DNA from: Phoronis australis
Taxonomy: Eukaryota > Phoronida > Phoronidae
DNA length: 49,298 nt
Assembly: GCA_002633005.1 (NCBI GenBank)
Contig: NMRA01000063.1
Span: forward strand, 1,010,931-1,060,228
Direction of reading: 5' to 3'
Below the pieces are notes generated by a model, which saw only the letters and a list, made by a program, of their open reading frames with translations, did not search any database and was not told where the DNA came from. Within the stretch, counting starts at the first letter, position 1. Each line of letters starts with the position of its first letter. Below are positions 11,173 through 24,407 of this stretch, piece by piece. Position numbers and translations under genes: made by a program.

Positions 11173-11682
11173 ACTAAGAATATCAGGATGCAGGCGAGGA
11201 TATGACTAAAGAAGATAATAAATTCTAGTAGCATCCAGGGAGTTTCAAACTCTTGTGTTGCCAACAAATACACTTGCGGAAGTTGATTTGGCTATCGTTA
11301 GTATATGATGTGCAGTTAACAGATGCTGAAGACATATACAGAAATAATTAGGTTTACTTACCTCATTCGGCAACATTTGTCTCTCCTGTAGATCGGCGAA
11401 ATTGGTGCTCCATATGTCTTCACTAACAAAGGTTAGAGCTAAAATCGCCACAAGAAACACATTTGACAAGACCATTAGTGACAGCAACGTCATCTTAAGG
11501 ACTGGGCGAAAGTGAACTAAGAAGAGTGTAGTTAACGCAGAAAGTTGGCTGCGGCAGAGACAACTCGTGGGTTCGGTGTGCCAAAGAAGGCAAGGTCTTG
11601 GATTCGTGACCACGTCAAGACCAACGGGCGATTCATCACGACGTGACCTCGCACTTCAAGAACCGGAGTAGCTAAGGCAGCA

Positions 11683-12378
11683 CAGATGAGGCACCAAGGA
11701 GCCTGGACAAGATGGGACAATGTGATGAGAATGCCTATCCCTTAGGAAGAGCTACAGAAATGTCACCTTTTTACTCAACGTCGTTTACAATATGCTACCA
11801 ACGTCAACCTAGTGGTGTGAGGAAGGGACGTTGATCCAAAATGTAATCTGTGTGAAATATGAGGGTGTAACTTAGAGCACATCTTATCTTCGTGTAGAGT
11901 AACTCTAGCTGCAGGGAGTTATATCTGGCTTCACAACCAGGCTTTGAAAATGATTGCTAAAATCGTCTACGAAGAATCGAAAGTTAAGACAAAAGTGAGG
12001 AATTTGCATTTTATAGATTTTAGGAGATTCAGCGACCCCGTGAGCAGAGGCGATAAGCATAAGGCCACGGGTATTTTGCATACAACCTACGACTGGATTA
12101 TTACAACAGACTTCGGGTACCAATCATTATTTCCAGTCAATATTGTGCAGACATCACAGAGACCTGATATCCTTTACTCAGGCAAGACACGACAGACAGT
12201 CATCATTGAGTTGACTATCTCATGGGAGAGCAGAATTGATGAGGCTCATGAGAGAAAATTGTTGAAGAGCCACGGGGAGACTGTCCTACCAATTGTTATG
12301 CAACCTGGTTTTTCCCAGTCGCAGAGGGCTGCAGAGGCCTCCCTGCAAAGTCTGTTATTCACTTGTAGAAGCCCCTAG
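11683..12378 (+). pseudogene. Retroelement polyprotein C-terminus (zinc-knuckle-like plus PD-(D/E)XK-like nuclease), three stop codons
   Basis: One reading frame runs 696 bases to a TAG at 12376-12378. It is broken only by a TAG near 11742 and two TGAs near 11818 and 11857, with no frameshift. The last 144 codons (from 11944) are fully open. Visible parts: Trp-rich WTRWDNV; Cys-Cys-His-Cys spacing around CNLC and LEHILSSC; then the RPDILY and IIELT pair expected of a metal-dependent nuclease core, and DEAHERK. The frame surviving through stops alone suggests slow decay after insertion. It no longer makes a full product. Confidence 0.65.
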
Positions 12379-15268
12379 GTATCCTCAATTTAGCAAAGAA
12401 GCAGCGAAACTGTTCGAACACCATGAGAACCCTAGAAAATATTTCGTAATTCAAAACATCTTCATAGCTTTCATATTTCATGGATGGCCTCATCCACTGA
12501 CTTAAACTCTTGTTGAGAAATGAGCTTCATCGAAAATTTGCCTGCTTCATGAAACCAGTTTCAATGCCCACACAGGGTGAGCAATTACGCACTTACAGAT
12601 GTTACTTGTGTGTTCAATTTATTCTGCGAAATTTTTACGGACTTGAAACGTGCACAACCACACGTCAAACTACTGGGACTCTTGAGGTTTCGCTGATTTA
12701 TCAACATCTTTTTAAGCTTCTCTTAGTGGTCCGGTTTGAATAAGCGACGAGTCAAAAAATGCCTTCGCGGAAAATGGAGGCCCCGGTGCTATATTACCCG
12801 AGACAACGGTATACGGGTTTAAGAAACCAACAGCGCAACTAAACCATGTATATTCTAAAAAGTTACTTTTATTGAGTTTCATCAAAACGGTATTTGTCAA
12901 AAATCACCATTGGTCATTTTTACGGCAGCAAAAACTGAACACGTGCGCGTTTGTGGGGGACACTTTTGCTGAACATGAATAAATATTTAACAATTTCTTT
13001 ACATAGAATTTAATACATTTATGCTTTAACTTCTACACGTGTATAATGTTTTTAAAAATGTCATGTCATGACATGGGTGTATATTTTGAATTGTAAATAG
13101 ACAAAACAAACACTAACGCGCGTGCCAAACCTTTCTCTCTCTTTATCATCTTTTCAATACTCTGGTTCTTTTCGAAAGCTCGTACGCGACGGTCACTTTC
13201 AATCGTTAATCTGCCTCCTGGTGCTACTAAGTCTGTTATTAGGGAGTATTCAGACGCATTCAAAAGCGTTCTACATTTTCCATGTTACGTGAATTGCTGT
13301 AAAATCTCACATGCGCAGATATGAAACACCAAATCTAGGTGTCCCGATTTGTCCACAATGTAATGGCTGCGCGAATACAAACAAATCCACAGCATTTGTC
13401 AGTTGCATGGTGCTTCATAAGGAACTTGAATATGTAATCTGGAATCTTAAATTGAGTAATCAGGACGAAAGTTTTCGAAAAATTACCCCTGTTTATTTTG
13501 AGCTCGCAGAGAGCCTACTGTTGCGTTGCGAAACATATATTTTAAGGCATTTGCGTTATAATCCACTTCCATCCTTGGTTCTAACAACCTTGCGTCGGTT
13601 TCTGTCGTTGATGAAATGTCAATGAATATCTGTTACTAGTCAACAAATCAAAAACGAAACCCTTATTGTCCACATAATGTAAAACTACTTTCGAATATAA
13701 GACAACGTTAGTGTGTGATCGCGAGTTTGTAATTGATGACCAAAAATTATTTCATAACTTCAACTTGATATTTTAAACTTTCTATCTGGAGTTCGAATTG
13801 AAGCTCAAGTTTGGTAGAACAATAAGAGCAAATTTGTTTAATATTTTGTGCATAAATTATCGTGCATAAATTATCGTGTAGTAACACGACATCATTGACC
13901 AGTTACATAGTAAGGGTTAAGAATACTTATACATATGTACTCAAATAAAGCAGCATGATTGATTATGTTTCGAGACTGAGTCAAGGGTGGGCTCGGAGAC
14001 TGAGTCGAGGGTGGGCTTGGAGACTGACTGAGTCGAGGTTGAGGTCGGAGATTAGATTCTGGGTCAATATAAATCTTAACTGGAATTTAAGTTCGAGTTC
14101 GGAGAGTCTTTTACGTAATAATACATTATGATCTATTACATCAAGTGCTTTTGAAAGGTCTAATATTGCTGGTCAACTAAGAGTCCGTCATTTCAGTCGC
14201 TTGAGTGGCCCTGATACCGTAATGAGAAATATACAAGCAAGAGTGTTGCGTTAGTTATTTATGCATTGTTTTAGTAATACATTTCTTTTGCTCAATTAGT
14301 TGGACATTTATTGTTATCAAAATGAACATTTATTTTAACCATAGTTTTTTGTTAGTTGCAAGTACATTATTTCTGAAAATTTTTCCCAACATTATATTTT
14401 ATCAGTCCTCTCAATCATTAGGACGGGTGTTCCTCTGTTTCCTTCGACACTTCGAATGCCGTTTTGCCGTTTTCAAGGTTGGTTTATGTGAACAATTGAT
14501 AGCTATGCATACATATTTGGTATGGAGCTTTCTAAAATTGATGAAACTCCCTAACATTCACTTTTATTGATTTTTGTAAACTCGAGTATCAAATTTTATA
14601 CCAAGACCCCGTTTCAGCAAACGCATGTACTCTTCAGCACAACTTTCAAAACATGGTGCTGACGTCACGATTTTCATTCTTTGTTGGCATGTCCCTTGAC
14701 CTTCATATTGCATTTAAACCATTTCCTAATACGTAGTTCTAAATGATCGTTTATACGAAATGACAAGGGCGTAAGTATTATCATCTTGACCTATGCTCTT
14801 CCTCTGTGAAGCAAATGTCGCTTTAAAATGTCAGTGTGGGATTACGCGTCACCTGCCGTGCGTCGGGATTTGCATCTCATCCAATGTTTTTGACGTCAGT
14901 GAAGGTTAACACCCGAGGCATATTTAGTAACTGTAAAACAACTGCGAGGCGCTTACACTGAGAAACCTTCGCTTGTGGAAGGCAAAACATTGTTTCCGTC
15001 CCGTAATACAACATTGCAGCCTCGCCAACTCATCATTTCAGTTTACACCATTGTGGGGTTTCGAACTTACTAGCGAAACTCTCACCTTTTACGCGCGTGA
15101 TTTTGCGGAGTATTGCATGACCTGGCATAATTTACGAAACCTTCTCTACGAAACGCAGCTCAGGGTGATTTTTGAAAGCTATAACTTTTCTTTCCCTTCG
15201 AAATCATGCGAAATACTCGGTATTACGTAATTACATCTCAAACCGTATACGTCAGTGCAAACTAGTAG

Positions 15269-15312
15269 TCACTGGTAGATCTAGGATGACGTAAGGGGGT
15301 GGTCCACACTTG
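15269..15312. repeat. Dispersed transposon-terminus-like motif, copy 1
   Basis: ACTGGTAGATCTAGGATGAC followed by GTAAGGGGGTGG. It matches copies at 28522-28562 and 31288-31330 over about 38 bp. It probably marks the end of a DNA-transposon or MITE family. Confidence 0.5.
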
Positions 15313-17354
15313 CAATTTTCGAAGAAAAACTTTCCACGGAAGCACTAAAATCGGCATGCCGCCGTCGATTTACTTTGGTCTTCTCCGTAGAGGTCCTCTG
15401 CNCATGATTTCGGACATCCGAATCATTTCTATTATCTAAGGGTCACATACTTTTCAGTTCAGTTTCACCCCCCCCCCCTCTGTTCTCGGGTCTTACCGCT
15501 TGACCAATAAGAAATGCTTATTTTTGCTTACGGCTCCAAAACTGTGAACAGGAGTATCTTTGCTCGGAAACGCCATCAAACGCAATCAGCTATACTTTCT
15601 ATTTTTGAAAATGAGTTCACAAGCAACGTTTATAAAAAGTCAGTATTAACATGTCCTTCCTTTAACAGAGAATAGTAAAAGCCGAACACCAAGACTGAAA
15701 TCTTACGCCCGTTGACCAGGAACAGTCGGTTGCACGCGAGACGTGCCATTCCGGTAATTTTGGATACCCCTACAGTCCTACTAACGGTGTTCGACTCCCG
15801 GGTGGTTGATGAAAAACTTCCTTACATCATTTCTACATTGTTAAATACAGGTGAAGGTCACGTGAGGGTCATGAATGACCTTATTGAAAGTCTGTATATT
15901 GGTCAAATATATACGAAACTACAAAAATTTACTGCTTTAACTCAGTCAAAGTGTATATTTTCTGAAACTAGAAAGCCTGTAGAATTTGATTTTTCATTTT
16001 TTATGCTGTTACAATTTTCTAAATTGATATGTCGTTTTCTTTTTATGCAACTTTTGAGATTTTGATGAAAATCATACAGGTCTTATTTTGACTGCCTCTC
16101 TTGAAGTTTAACATGAATCCAATAAGTCATTTCTGAGATACGTCGATTTTCCGAAGTTAGCCAAATTAGGATATAGAGTGCTGCATAACCTTGAGGAGAC
16201 ATCGTCGGTTTTACGGCCGAAAAACGCATTTTGGGGATTTTGCTTAATGTGGTAGACATCGTGACGTAATAGACATCGTGACGTTAATAGCTTTGATCAG
16301 AGCTACAGAACAATGAAATCCGTCGCGTTCTTACGATTTCATAACAAATTGCCATTTTGTCAGCCAGTCAATCGCTGACATAAAGTCCGGAGTCCATACC
16401 ATTTAAATACTGAACGAGTCTATGCGACTGGTCAGGTAGTAGGCACGATTCCAGGCCGAGGCTGATTTAGCAGGTTACTCTTTTCGTCGATAATTTCTCT
16501 TTGAAGGCAATCTAAAGATAAGCAATGAATATCAGCAATACGCATTTTAAACAATTGTCATTATCTTAAACATCAGTGTGAAATGAGTTTTAATCTGTAG
16601 AAAATACCCCAAAATGAAAAGACTGTACTTATGCAGTTATACTCTCCACCTTTGGATGGCTTTATGAAAAGTGAAATTCGATGTTATTTAACCTCAGTAC
16701 GCATTTTGTTAGCGCTCCGCCACAAATTCAAAATTTGAAATGCTTTAATCAAAAACAAAGGAATATCGAGTTGAACTGAACCTGTATTGTTTGAAAATAC
16801 GTTTTGACCCCATTGGTTGGCGTTTACCTTCTTGGATCATGAAGCAAAAGATTATCTTTAAAATCAAATATTTCCAAAAATATATCAATGTTGTTATAAC
16901 ACAGATATTTATATTTCTTTTAACGAGCCGCCATTTCAAATTCATTATCTTACACAAGGATGATACATCCGGGTAAACAGTTTTTATTTTGTAACAAAAA
17001 CTATTAACTACAAGATTTTAGTTAGTGCTGAGGTTTGTTGATTGAAAATAAAACAATAATTTCTCTCGCTCCGTGTTGGTGTAACGTCCAACAGTTAGTA
17101 GTCCTAATTACACACAATAATACGATGAACCGAAAGGAGGACGTTGATTGTTTCAACGGAAAATTTGCTCCCCGATAACATGATTCATTCTAGATTATAA
17201 TTGAATGTCGGACAGTGTGAGTGAGAACGCTTTAGATCCATATGCGCAGCATAAGAAGAGAACGACAACGATGACGAAGATGAAGAACACAAACTATATC
17301 GACTGCTTTCAGCCACCGATGTATTTAGAATGCTTCGTTATAGAGGAGCTTACT

Positions 17355-17420
17355 GTTGCAGTCAACCACTATACCAAAGGAAACACTGTTGCAGTCAACC
17401 ACTATACCAAAGGACACACT
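17355..17420. repeat. 33-bp direct duplication
   Basis: Two adjacent 33-bp units contain GTTGCAGTCAACCACTATAC and then CAAAGG and ACACT, differing at about one base. In one frame they give AVNHYTKG twice, but I do not consider that frame a gene. Confidence 0.85.
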
Positions 17421-19227
17421 GTGGGCTTCTTGTATGTAGACTTTCACGTGGCGAAGTTCCCCGCGCGTTTTGGAAATTCGATAGCAATATTTCAGTCAGA
17501 GTTGAACGATGGCTACTAATTTAACAATAAACTTCAACTTGTTGACATCAAAGAGCCATCGATGAGCGTGCAATTGGTACTTCAACATCCCATTGAAAAA
17601 ACGATCAACTAGTTGTGTAGATGATGGAAGAATTCGGGGGGGGGGGAATTTGTAAAGGCTGTTCGACAGATTACGGCGAGAAGAAGCGCGTGCTTGTCAA
17701 TTCTTCCTCCTGATAGGAGAAATAACAAGTTAAGACGCAGGCCTACATATTGTCTTACATGAATATTCAGCCATAGATAAAGTTTATGTAATTGCTTTCA
17801 AGGCACGCTAATCGGCACTTTAGTTAATTAAACCATCACCTGCTACTTTTGACAACGCTGTGATACCAGATGATACTCTACTGGAAGCCGCGATCACAAT
17901 TCATTTTACGAAGACAATTTCTGTTTCACGTTTGGTAAAAATCTTGTTAACTAAATCATATTCAATTGAACACAAAATTTTATTTTTTCACTTTTACGGA
18001 ACTTCATAATAGATCGCGGTGTCCAAATCTGCAATTTCTTGTGGTTCAACAAGTACACACTTAACAAATGTGCTGTAAAATATGCGAAAATCGATATCAA
18101 AACATTGCAAATTCCCATAGGATTTAAATGAACTAAATGTATTTCAGTTGAGGGAACTGACATTTGATGTTCTAAAGAATTATCGAATACAGATGTAACA
18201 ATGTACTTGCATCATTTTAAGCCGTATTTCATCGTCTTCTTGAACAACCCACGTTGCGGCTCAACAGGCAGTTTATTTTATGAAAAGGGAACTACAAAAA
18301 TATACTGCATTATTTCGCTTTTTTATAGAATTCCAAGCCTGCCAGTTGTTAGCACGTTCGCGTTCTTCTCGTTACCAATGCTTTAATTGAAAAGGTTTCC
18401 GATTCACGAGCTAATGAACATTCACATTCACAAGGTGGAACGTCACGGATTCCAAGAACGGGTTGATTAGACTGGTACATATCTGTTATAAATACATTTC
18501 ATTAATACGTATACCTGATTCATATTCAGGCGGAAGAGGTGAACTCGTCTAGTGTTGCTGTCTTGCTGATAATGAAAAGTGGAGAAGTTGAACATGCAAT
18601 CAAAAGAGACTCCAATACTTTCAATCGCTGCACACCGTGCTCTACGTACCGAATTGACGTGTCTTCCACAATTTCTTGACGGGTGATTTTTACGTTAGTG
18701 ACAATGCAGAAAATGTCCCGTTTGATTCCATTTGAGAAGCCTGTTTTGAATGAGCAAGTTCGCGAAGCCGTTACATTTGTTTGCGTGACTTTCCTGTAAC
18801 CCCCCCCCCTTCATTTGTCATTCTTTGCAGTATTTCACACCCGCCCGCCCGCCTGTCCCACTGTGTGTGTCATCAGCTTATGCTCTGTGGTGGTATTACT
18901 GCGTCATTTTATTTCCACTTGAGAATGAAACAAGTATGTTTCGAAATATCATGTGTCTTTTAATCATGTGTCTTGGTTAGTTGCTTCAGCAATGTTCTGC
19001 TGAGTGTGAGAACTTCCTTCCGAGGATACGAAAGGAACTGAATAAAGACTGCTAATAACAACAAGTGTCGTGTATTTAATCAATTCTGCACATATGTGCG
19101 TTTCTATAATAATTCAGTAGCGTAATGTTTTCACTTATTGCCCAGATACAATGTTGTTAATTCGATTTCTGGGTAGTAACGTCATACAGTATGTAGAATT
19201 TTCCTACATCCGTTTACCTTGAAAAAA

Positions 19228-19500
19228 ATCCAACCCAATCTTTGTGTTGCTGACAGCGTACATTTTACTTGCCAATTGCTCTGCTCTTGGCGGACTGTCT
19301 CACTTTTTGAATTTTTCCTGCCCCAACATCAAAATGCCCTGCTTTTTGACACACGACATTGTGTTACAGTATTTTCCATCAACCTTGCCCTATTTTCCCG
19401 TTCCACTAAAAAGAACTAAACGGAACGTTTCGTGGGTTTTTGCGGCACCTGCAATTTCGACTGAAAAAAAAAACAAAATAAAAAACGTTTTGCACTTTTG
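19228..19500. repeat. Dispersed repeat, second copy of 30-215
   Basis: It shares TTGTGTTGCTGACAGCGTAC and CTTGCCAA with the left end of the window, and further on a CTATTTTCCC stretch leading into AAAAAGAA, in the same order and orientation. The copy here has an extra 100 bp or so in the middle. Divergence is roughly 15-20% by eye. Confidence 0.55.
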
Positions 19501-22500
19501 GTTTTACGTCTCCAGCTCGACAAAACCCTGTGGCGACGTTTTTGTATGTTTCGGTGAACATTTCAGATATCTAGCTTTTTATACAGAAATCCTGCCTTTA
19601 TATCCACGCCAGCTGTCCTGCTTTTCCATTCTCGAATGTTAACCGTGACAACTATGCAACAGGTGTTCAACACATTTCAAAGCTACACAATAGATGTTAT
19701 TCCTTTTTATCTATCCTTGGATATGTACATTGTAGTTGGGGTAATTACATGGAGTTTATCACGTTTTTGTAAATGTCACTGCATCCTGATTTTTTATTGA
19801 TGAATGTAATTGTATCAAATGGCACCAATGGTCCATTTAATAAATAAAAATGTAGAATTTTGGATGAATACCTGACTACATTCTTCACAGCAATTTTGTT
19901 GGATAAAGATAAAATCTTCGTTTATATATCATATAGCAATCTTTTAAAATCGTTGAAACTATTTACCTTCTGGTTTATTGTTGATTGATGACCAGATCAT
20001 TTGTGTTGCTATTACATCCTAAATTAATTGGCATTCCAAATTAATTAGTTGCCTAATTATTTGACTGATCAATCAATTCGTATATGAGAGGTTTCATTGC
20101 TAGAATATGTTATTTTCGCATTTTGATTATAATAATCTTGGTTTTTAGAATAAGAGGCCTGCATCATAATCGGTATCGATACTGAGGAGGAAAGAATCTT
20201 TACAGGAATGTTCAACTTGATGTATGCCTTTCGTGAACAATCCAGTCAAACTCACCGTGGCTTGCAAACAGCAATATTGATAAGATCGAACCTGCCTCTG
20301 AGCATTACCCGAAAACAAATTACAATGAATTAGCGTTAGATGATGTTGTCAGATTCATAACTAGCACGAAAATCATTTTAAAATGGTCTGAAATCCACCA
20401 ACAAGTAATATTTTTCTTATACCGATGTGACGAACCCAACACTGGAGCTGAAAGATATCGGAGGCCAGACTATTCCCGACATGCATCCTAATTAACACGA
20501 TCAAACAATAAGTTACTCACTGCACTTTACAAATTTTCATCGATAATCAATATAAAAATCACGGAAAGAATTACTAAAACGATGAGAAAGAAGCATTATA
20601 AATATTAAATCTATTTAATTATCTCACAAAAGCTACCTAATTTCAACATAATTACTTTGAACACGGAAGTGTTCTCTGGAAACTAATTTACCAAACGTCA
20701 TCCTGACGTCACTGTAATTAACTGCGTATAAAACAATTGTTAATTAAACTTTCCAAAGGTAATTGAACCGACATTAACACACAACAACAACCTAGGTCTG
20801 TCGTCATCATGCTCAATTAATTTGTCATAAGATGTCGATGTACCGTCTTTCGTCCAAAACTTCACACGTTCTACGCTATAGAAATTGGACTGACCTGCTT
20901 CACCTATAATAAAATGGCTATCAAAATGTTGGATGATTTACATATCGATAACAGGTATCGCTCGATAACCACAAGGTTCACGAGTCCCAACTTCCATCAG
21001 TCAAAATGCAGGTATTTTAAAAGGTCGATATGGACAAATGTCAGTGTGGAGGAGCCCGAAGAATCGTTCTCAAGTCCGACAAAAAGCATAGGTGTTAGTT
21101 TGTCCGAAATGATTCCGAAGGTCCACAGGCCCAATGGTTCATAAGTCCGAACTCTAGTAATGGAAAATCGTCGACACATAGGCCTATATTAGTGGGCAAC
21201 AAATGTTTGAAAACTTGAATCATTACAATTGATAAGGAACTCTCACAACCGTAAATGAAATACATGAGAAATCCTTAGCAAGCGTACTACAGTAACAGAT
21301 TGTCTACCATACATTTTTGGTCACATTTCCCTAAAACTGTTGGCATATAGAGCACCATACGTGGGTTCTAAGAAGCAAATGACTATTGCACGCTACAGTC
21401 TATCTATAAGCCTTTCACATATTACAGCAGTCCACCAACATGCCAAGCTCTATTCGCACGGGTGTCTGATAGGTTCAAACACATCAGCCACTTCTCAAAT
21501 ATGGTACATGTAGGTGGATAATACTTCCCTTTAATTTGTCTGTACTTTTGTATTATCCACAGGTGGTCTAGTGTTAATTGTTTAGATTGAGGTTAACGTA
21601 AGTTGCGTGACTATAAATCCGCGTCCTCTTGCTACTCTGGTCACACCCAACAATTTTAAGTTTGATGGGAGTCACGTTTAGAGTATGCTCTAAGTACTTT
21701 CTGCGACTCTTCTTTGAAACCGGGGTGCCAAATTGAGATATCAATCTTTGACATGCTAACCAGGTGTTTTGTGCACTTAAGGTGGCCAATTTCAGGTTTT
21801 GAAGGCAGTCGTGTTAAAAGCATGGAGCCATGCCCAGGGTACATCAGAGGACCATTTGTTGAAACTTGAGTGTGTTGCTGAGCTGAATTGAGGATCGTTG
21901 CCATGTTGCGGTCAAGTTCACCAGTTTTCTATTTAGTGACAGTCATGTTCGAAGCACGCAACCATGCTCAAAGCAAATCGTGATCAAAACGTGGTTGTGA
22001 ACTTCCTAGAAACGTACTAGGTAGTTGTCAAGATTGAATGTAAGTCGTTGCCATGGTAACTGCATTTCTGAATTGCAAGTGCAATAAGCCGCCCACGCCA
22101 CTTACCGACGGAATTTTGAAAAACTGAAACTGCCTAAAACAGAAAATGTTTGCGTTATCAAAGATGTATAATAAAAAATAGAATATGATCTAAAATTAGT
22201 TACGCAAACAACTCGTGTACACAAACGTGGAAAGTCTTTTGAGCAGCACAAAACCTGTGTTCTGCTAATGCAATAGATTTGAATGAACACATTGATAAGA
22301 ACAAAAATTTATGTCAGGTATATCAAAACCAGTTGTACTAGTTTGAAAATCCAAGTTTGAATGATCACTGATGTACGTAAACTTGTCGACTGATTTTTTA
22401 ACAACATAAAAAGTGCCCAAACGAATGAACCGAACAGTGTAAATAAAGCAAAAATATTTTGGGCTTATTAGAGGAGTTCAATTCCACAATTACTACTGCC

Positions 22501-22975
22501 AGCATCATTCAAGGCAACGACAGAGTTCTATTGTTTTTTCGAGTTTTTTGCTGGATTCAGCGATATTCATTCTTTAAACTTAATTTTACTTTCAGTTGCC
22601 TATTATGCAAATGAAATTCGTGACACGAAAAGTCGAATTGTATTAGATTAAAAACAGATAACTTTATAATAAGGGCAAGCTCAATGGTAGTTTTACTCAT
22701 CTTACATATGATGTCTATCACGTCACCCAGTTCGCACAACAACTCTCAACTTGTCAGTTTCAGCGCTCCACAATAGGCACAACATTGTATCCCACTTAGG
22801 CGACTTATTCCAAAGCCAAGCAAATTTTCTTCGAAAATACATCATTTCGACGAAATTTGATATTTCTGTGGATTATATTAAGCCAGTCAACACATTATTA
22901 CCTATGGTCGTGCAAACCATAGCTGAGAGAGAGAGAAAACGCTTTTATTTACTTTACATTATAATAATACATTGA
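19501..22975. other. Gene-poor region, no recognisable gene
   Basis: AT-rich, with many ATTAATT-type stretches around 19980-20100. No open frame here shows a recognisable domain. The 3' end of the LINE begins at the right edge. Confidence 0.5.
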
Positions 22976-23245
22976 TTAAAATTTGATTTCAATTAGGAGG
23001 CCTTCTAAAGGTTATTGGCCGCTAATAAGAAGGTCCCCTGTACAAAATAAACAAATGGAAATACAAAAATCAGTAGGAATACTTAAGAAAACAGTGAATT
23101 GGTGCTGAAAACGACCGACACGCAAGGAACCAAGAAGTAGACTGGCACAGCTCAGGAGATTTTGAGAATACAATTAGATACTATTACATATGAAGAAATT
23201 GAAAATATGACAAACTGGATCGTAGTTGCTAATAATAAAATTGGT

Positions 23246-23869
23246 TTAGAACCTGGAGAATGCTTGCAAAGAACGTGTTTTTATTATATTTAGAGCAGAG
23301 ACTGGTGTTTCGTTGCTGTTTATAAGTCGAGGAATCTGAAATCTAATACAGGCTCTTGATGACAATTTGTTGGACGGAGGAATTAAATTTTTGGGTTGTA
23401 TTGTCGGTATAGCAGCTGAGTATTGATTCAGGTATGTAGGAGTTTTAATGTGTCTGTTTGGTTTATATTGGATGGGTTTAGTAAAGAAGTTGTTAGTGTA
23501 AAAATACTTAGGAAGCTGATTATTGAGGAATTTGTAGTAAAATTTTGCAGTTGAGATTTTAAAGATGTCTTGAACTAGAAGGAGGCGAAGTTCCTTACAT
23601 ATGGGCAGAGAGTGAGCATTAGAACTGGAATTTGATATATTCCTAAGGATTCTTTTCTGGGCTGTCTGAAGTTTCTTAGTGTTACCAAAACCCCAAGTTG
23701 CAATGCCATAGTTTAAATGTGGGAGGACAAGTGAATTATATATTAGCTTGAGAGCTGGAAGAGGAAGATAAGATTTCAGTTCGTATAAGAGTCCACCGAG
23801 ATTGTTAATTTTGTTTGAGATGAGGTTAATGTGAGGGACCAGGAGAGGTTTTGTCAACAGTAATTCCAA
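23246..23869 (-). pseudogene. LINE post-RT C-terminal region
   Basis: 207 codons after the RT thumb, with LPALKLIYNSLVLPHLNYG, ATWG and KLQTAQKRILRNI, a layout typical of CR1/L2/Crack-like ORF2 C-termini. It is separated from the RT core by a one-base frameshift near 23865. Confidence 0.88.
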
Positions 23870-23999
23870 GGAAAGGAAAACTGTTCACATGACATATTGT
23901 TTTGCTATTTATATAAATGGTGGGAATAATACATTTTTCAATTTTCTTTTGGGGGTAGTGGAAGATCATTAATTTACTTTTTGATGTGTTAATTGAAAG

Positions 24000-24407
24000 T
24001 TAGTTCACGGAAAACCAGTCTGAAATAGATTTAAGGTTGTTGTTGATGGTGGTTGATTGCTGTAAAGTGTGTTGGGAAGATTCAGTCAGTTTGTAAGGTG
24101 TCACGAGGCAAGTGTCGTCAGCATGAAGAAGTGTGTCCATGGGAGAAGAAAACGTAAGATCATTTATGTAAACTAGGAAGAGAAGTGGGCCAAGGACAGA
24201 GCCTTGGGGAACTCCGGTAGATATTGGTAACCAACTGGAAGTTGTATCACTTAGTGAAACATATTGGGTGCGGTTTGAGAGATAACTTTTGAACAGTGTA
24301 TATTCAACTCCAGTAATACCATAGTGATTTATCTTTTGCAAGAGTATTTGGTGGTCTATTGTGTCGAAAGCTTTAGAGAGATCTAGAAAGATGACCAGGG
24401 GATTCAA
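24000..24407 (-). pseudogene. LINE reverse-transcriptase core fragment
   Basis: 135 codons containing FLDLSKAFDTIDH (palm motif A), GVPQGSVLGPLLFLVYINDL (motif B region) and LLHADDTCLV (motif C). The usual Y/F-ADD box reads HADD, so the residue before the two catalytic Asp is changed. The frame ends in TAA where a Lys codon would be expected; the sense continues beyond it in the same frame. Confidence 0.9.

Larger units (their letters stand above)
10828..12378 (+). mobile_element. Decayed retrotransposon reading frame with a PD-(D/E)XK-nuclease-like C-terminus
   Basis: Three collinear pieces match one reading frame I know from invertebrate retroelement polyproteins. (1) 10930-11100 reads NAKKSRSIIIWKGQF and then IPPLSENPVKYFEG, the region after the reverse-transcriptase palm. 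(2) 11683-11943 reads TRWDNVMRM, then a CNLCE...LEHILSSC zinc-knuckle-like motif and a LHNQALKMIAKIV stretch. (3) 11944-12378 reads RPDILYSG...VIIELTISWE...DEAHERK, an RPD-x(n)-ExT pattern like restriction-type endonucleases. The 5' half with the RT catalytic motifs is missing or unrecognisable. A 71-bp foldback (11102-11172) interrupts the frame. The family assignment rests on pattern memory. Confidence 0.7.
12379..19227. other. Gene-poor region, no recognisable gene
   Basis: I see no supported coding region. Open frames (13066-13263 minus, 13311-13625 plus, 15712-16065 plus, 17205-17519 plus) show no domain or coding-like splice context. Noted: a short direct repeat of GACTGAGTCGAGG-type units at 13973-14045; a poly-C run near 15470; an isolated N at 15402; a dispersed terminus-like motif at 15269-15312; a segment at 16105-16175 resembling 9365-9430; a 33-bp duplication at 17355-17420; and a poly-G run near 17637. 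Confidence 0.5.

Noticed and set aside
17205-17519. 104-codon plus-strand frame with a repeated AVNHYTKG
   Set aside because: The repeat comes from a local 33-bp duplication; there is no domain and no supporting splice or promoter context.
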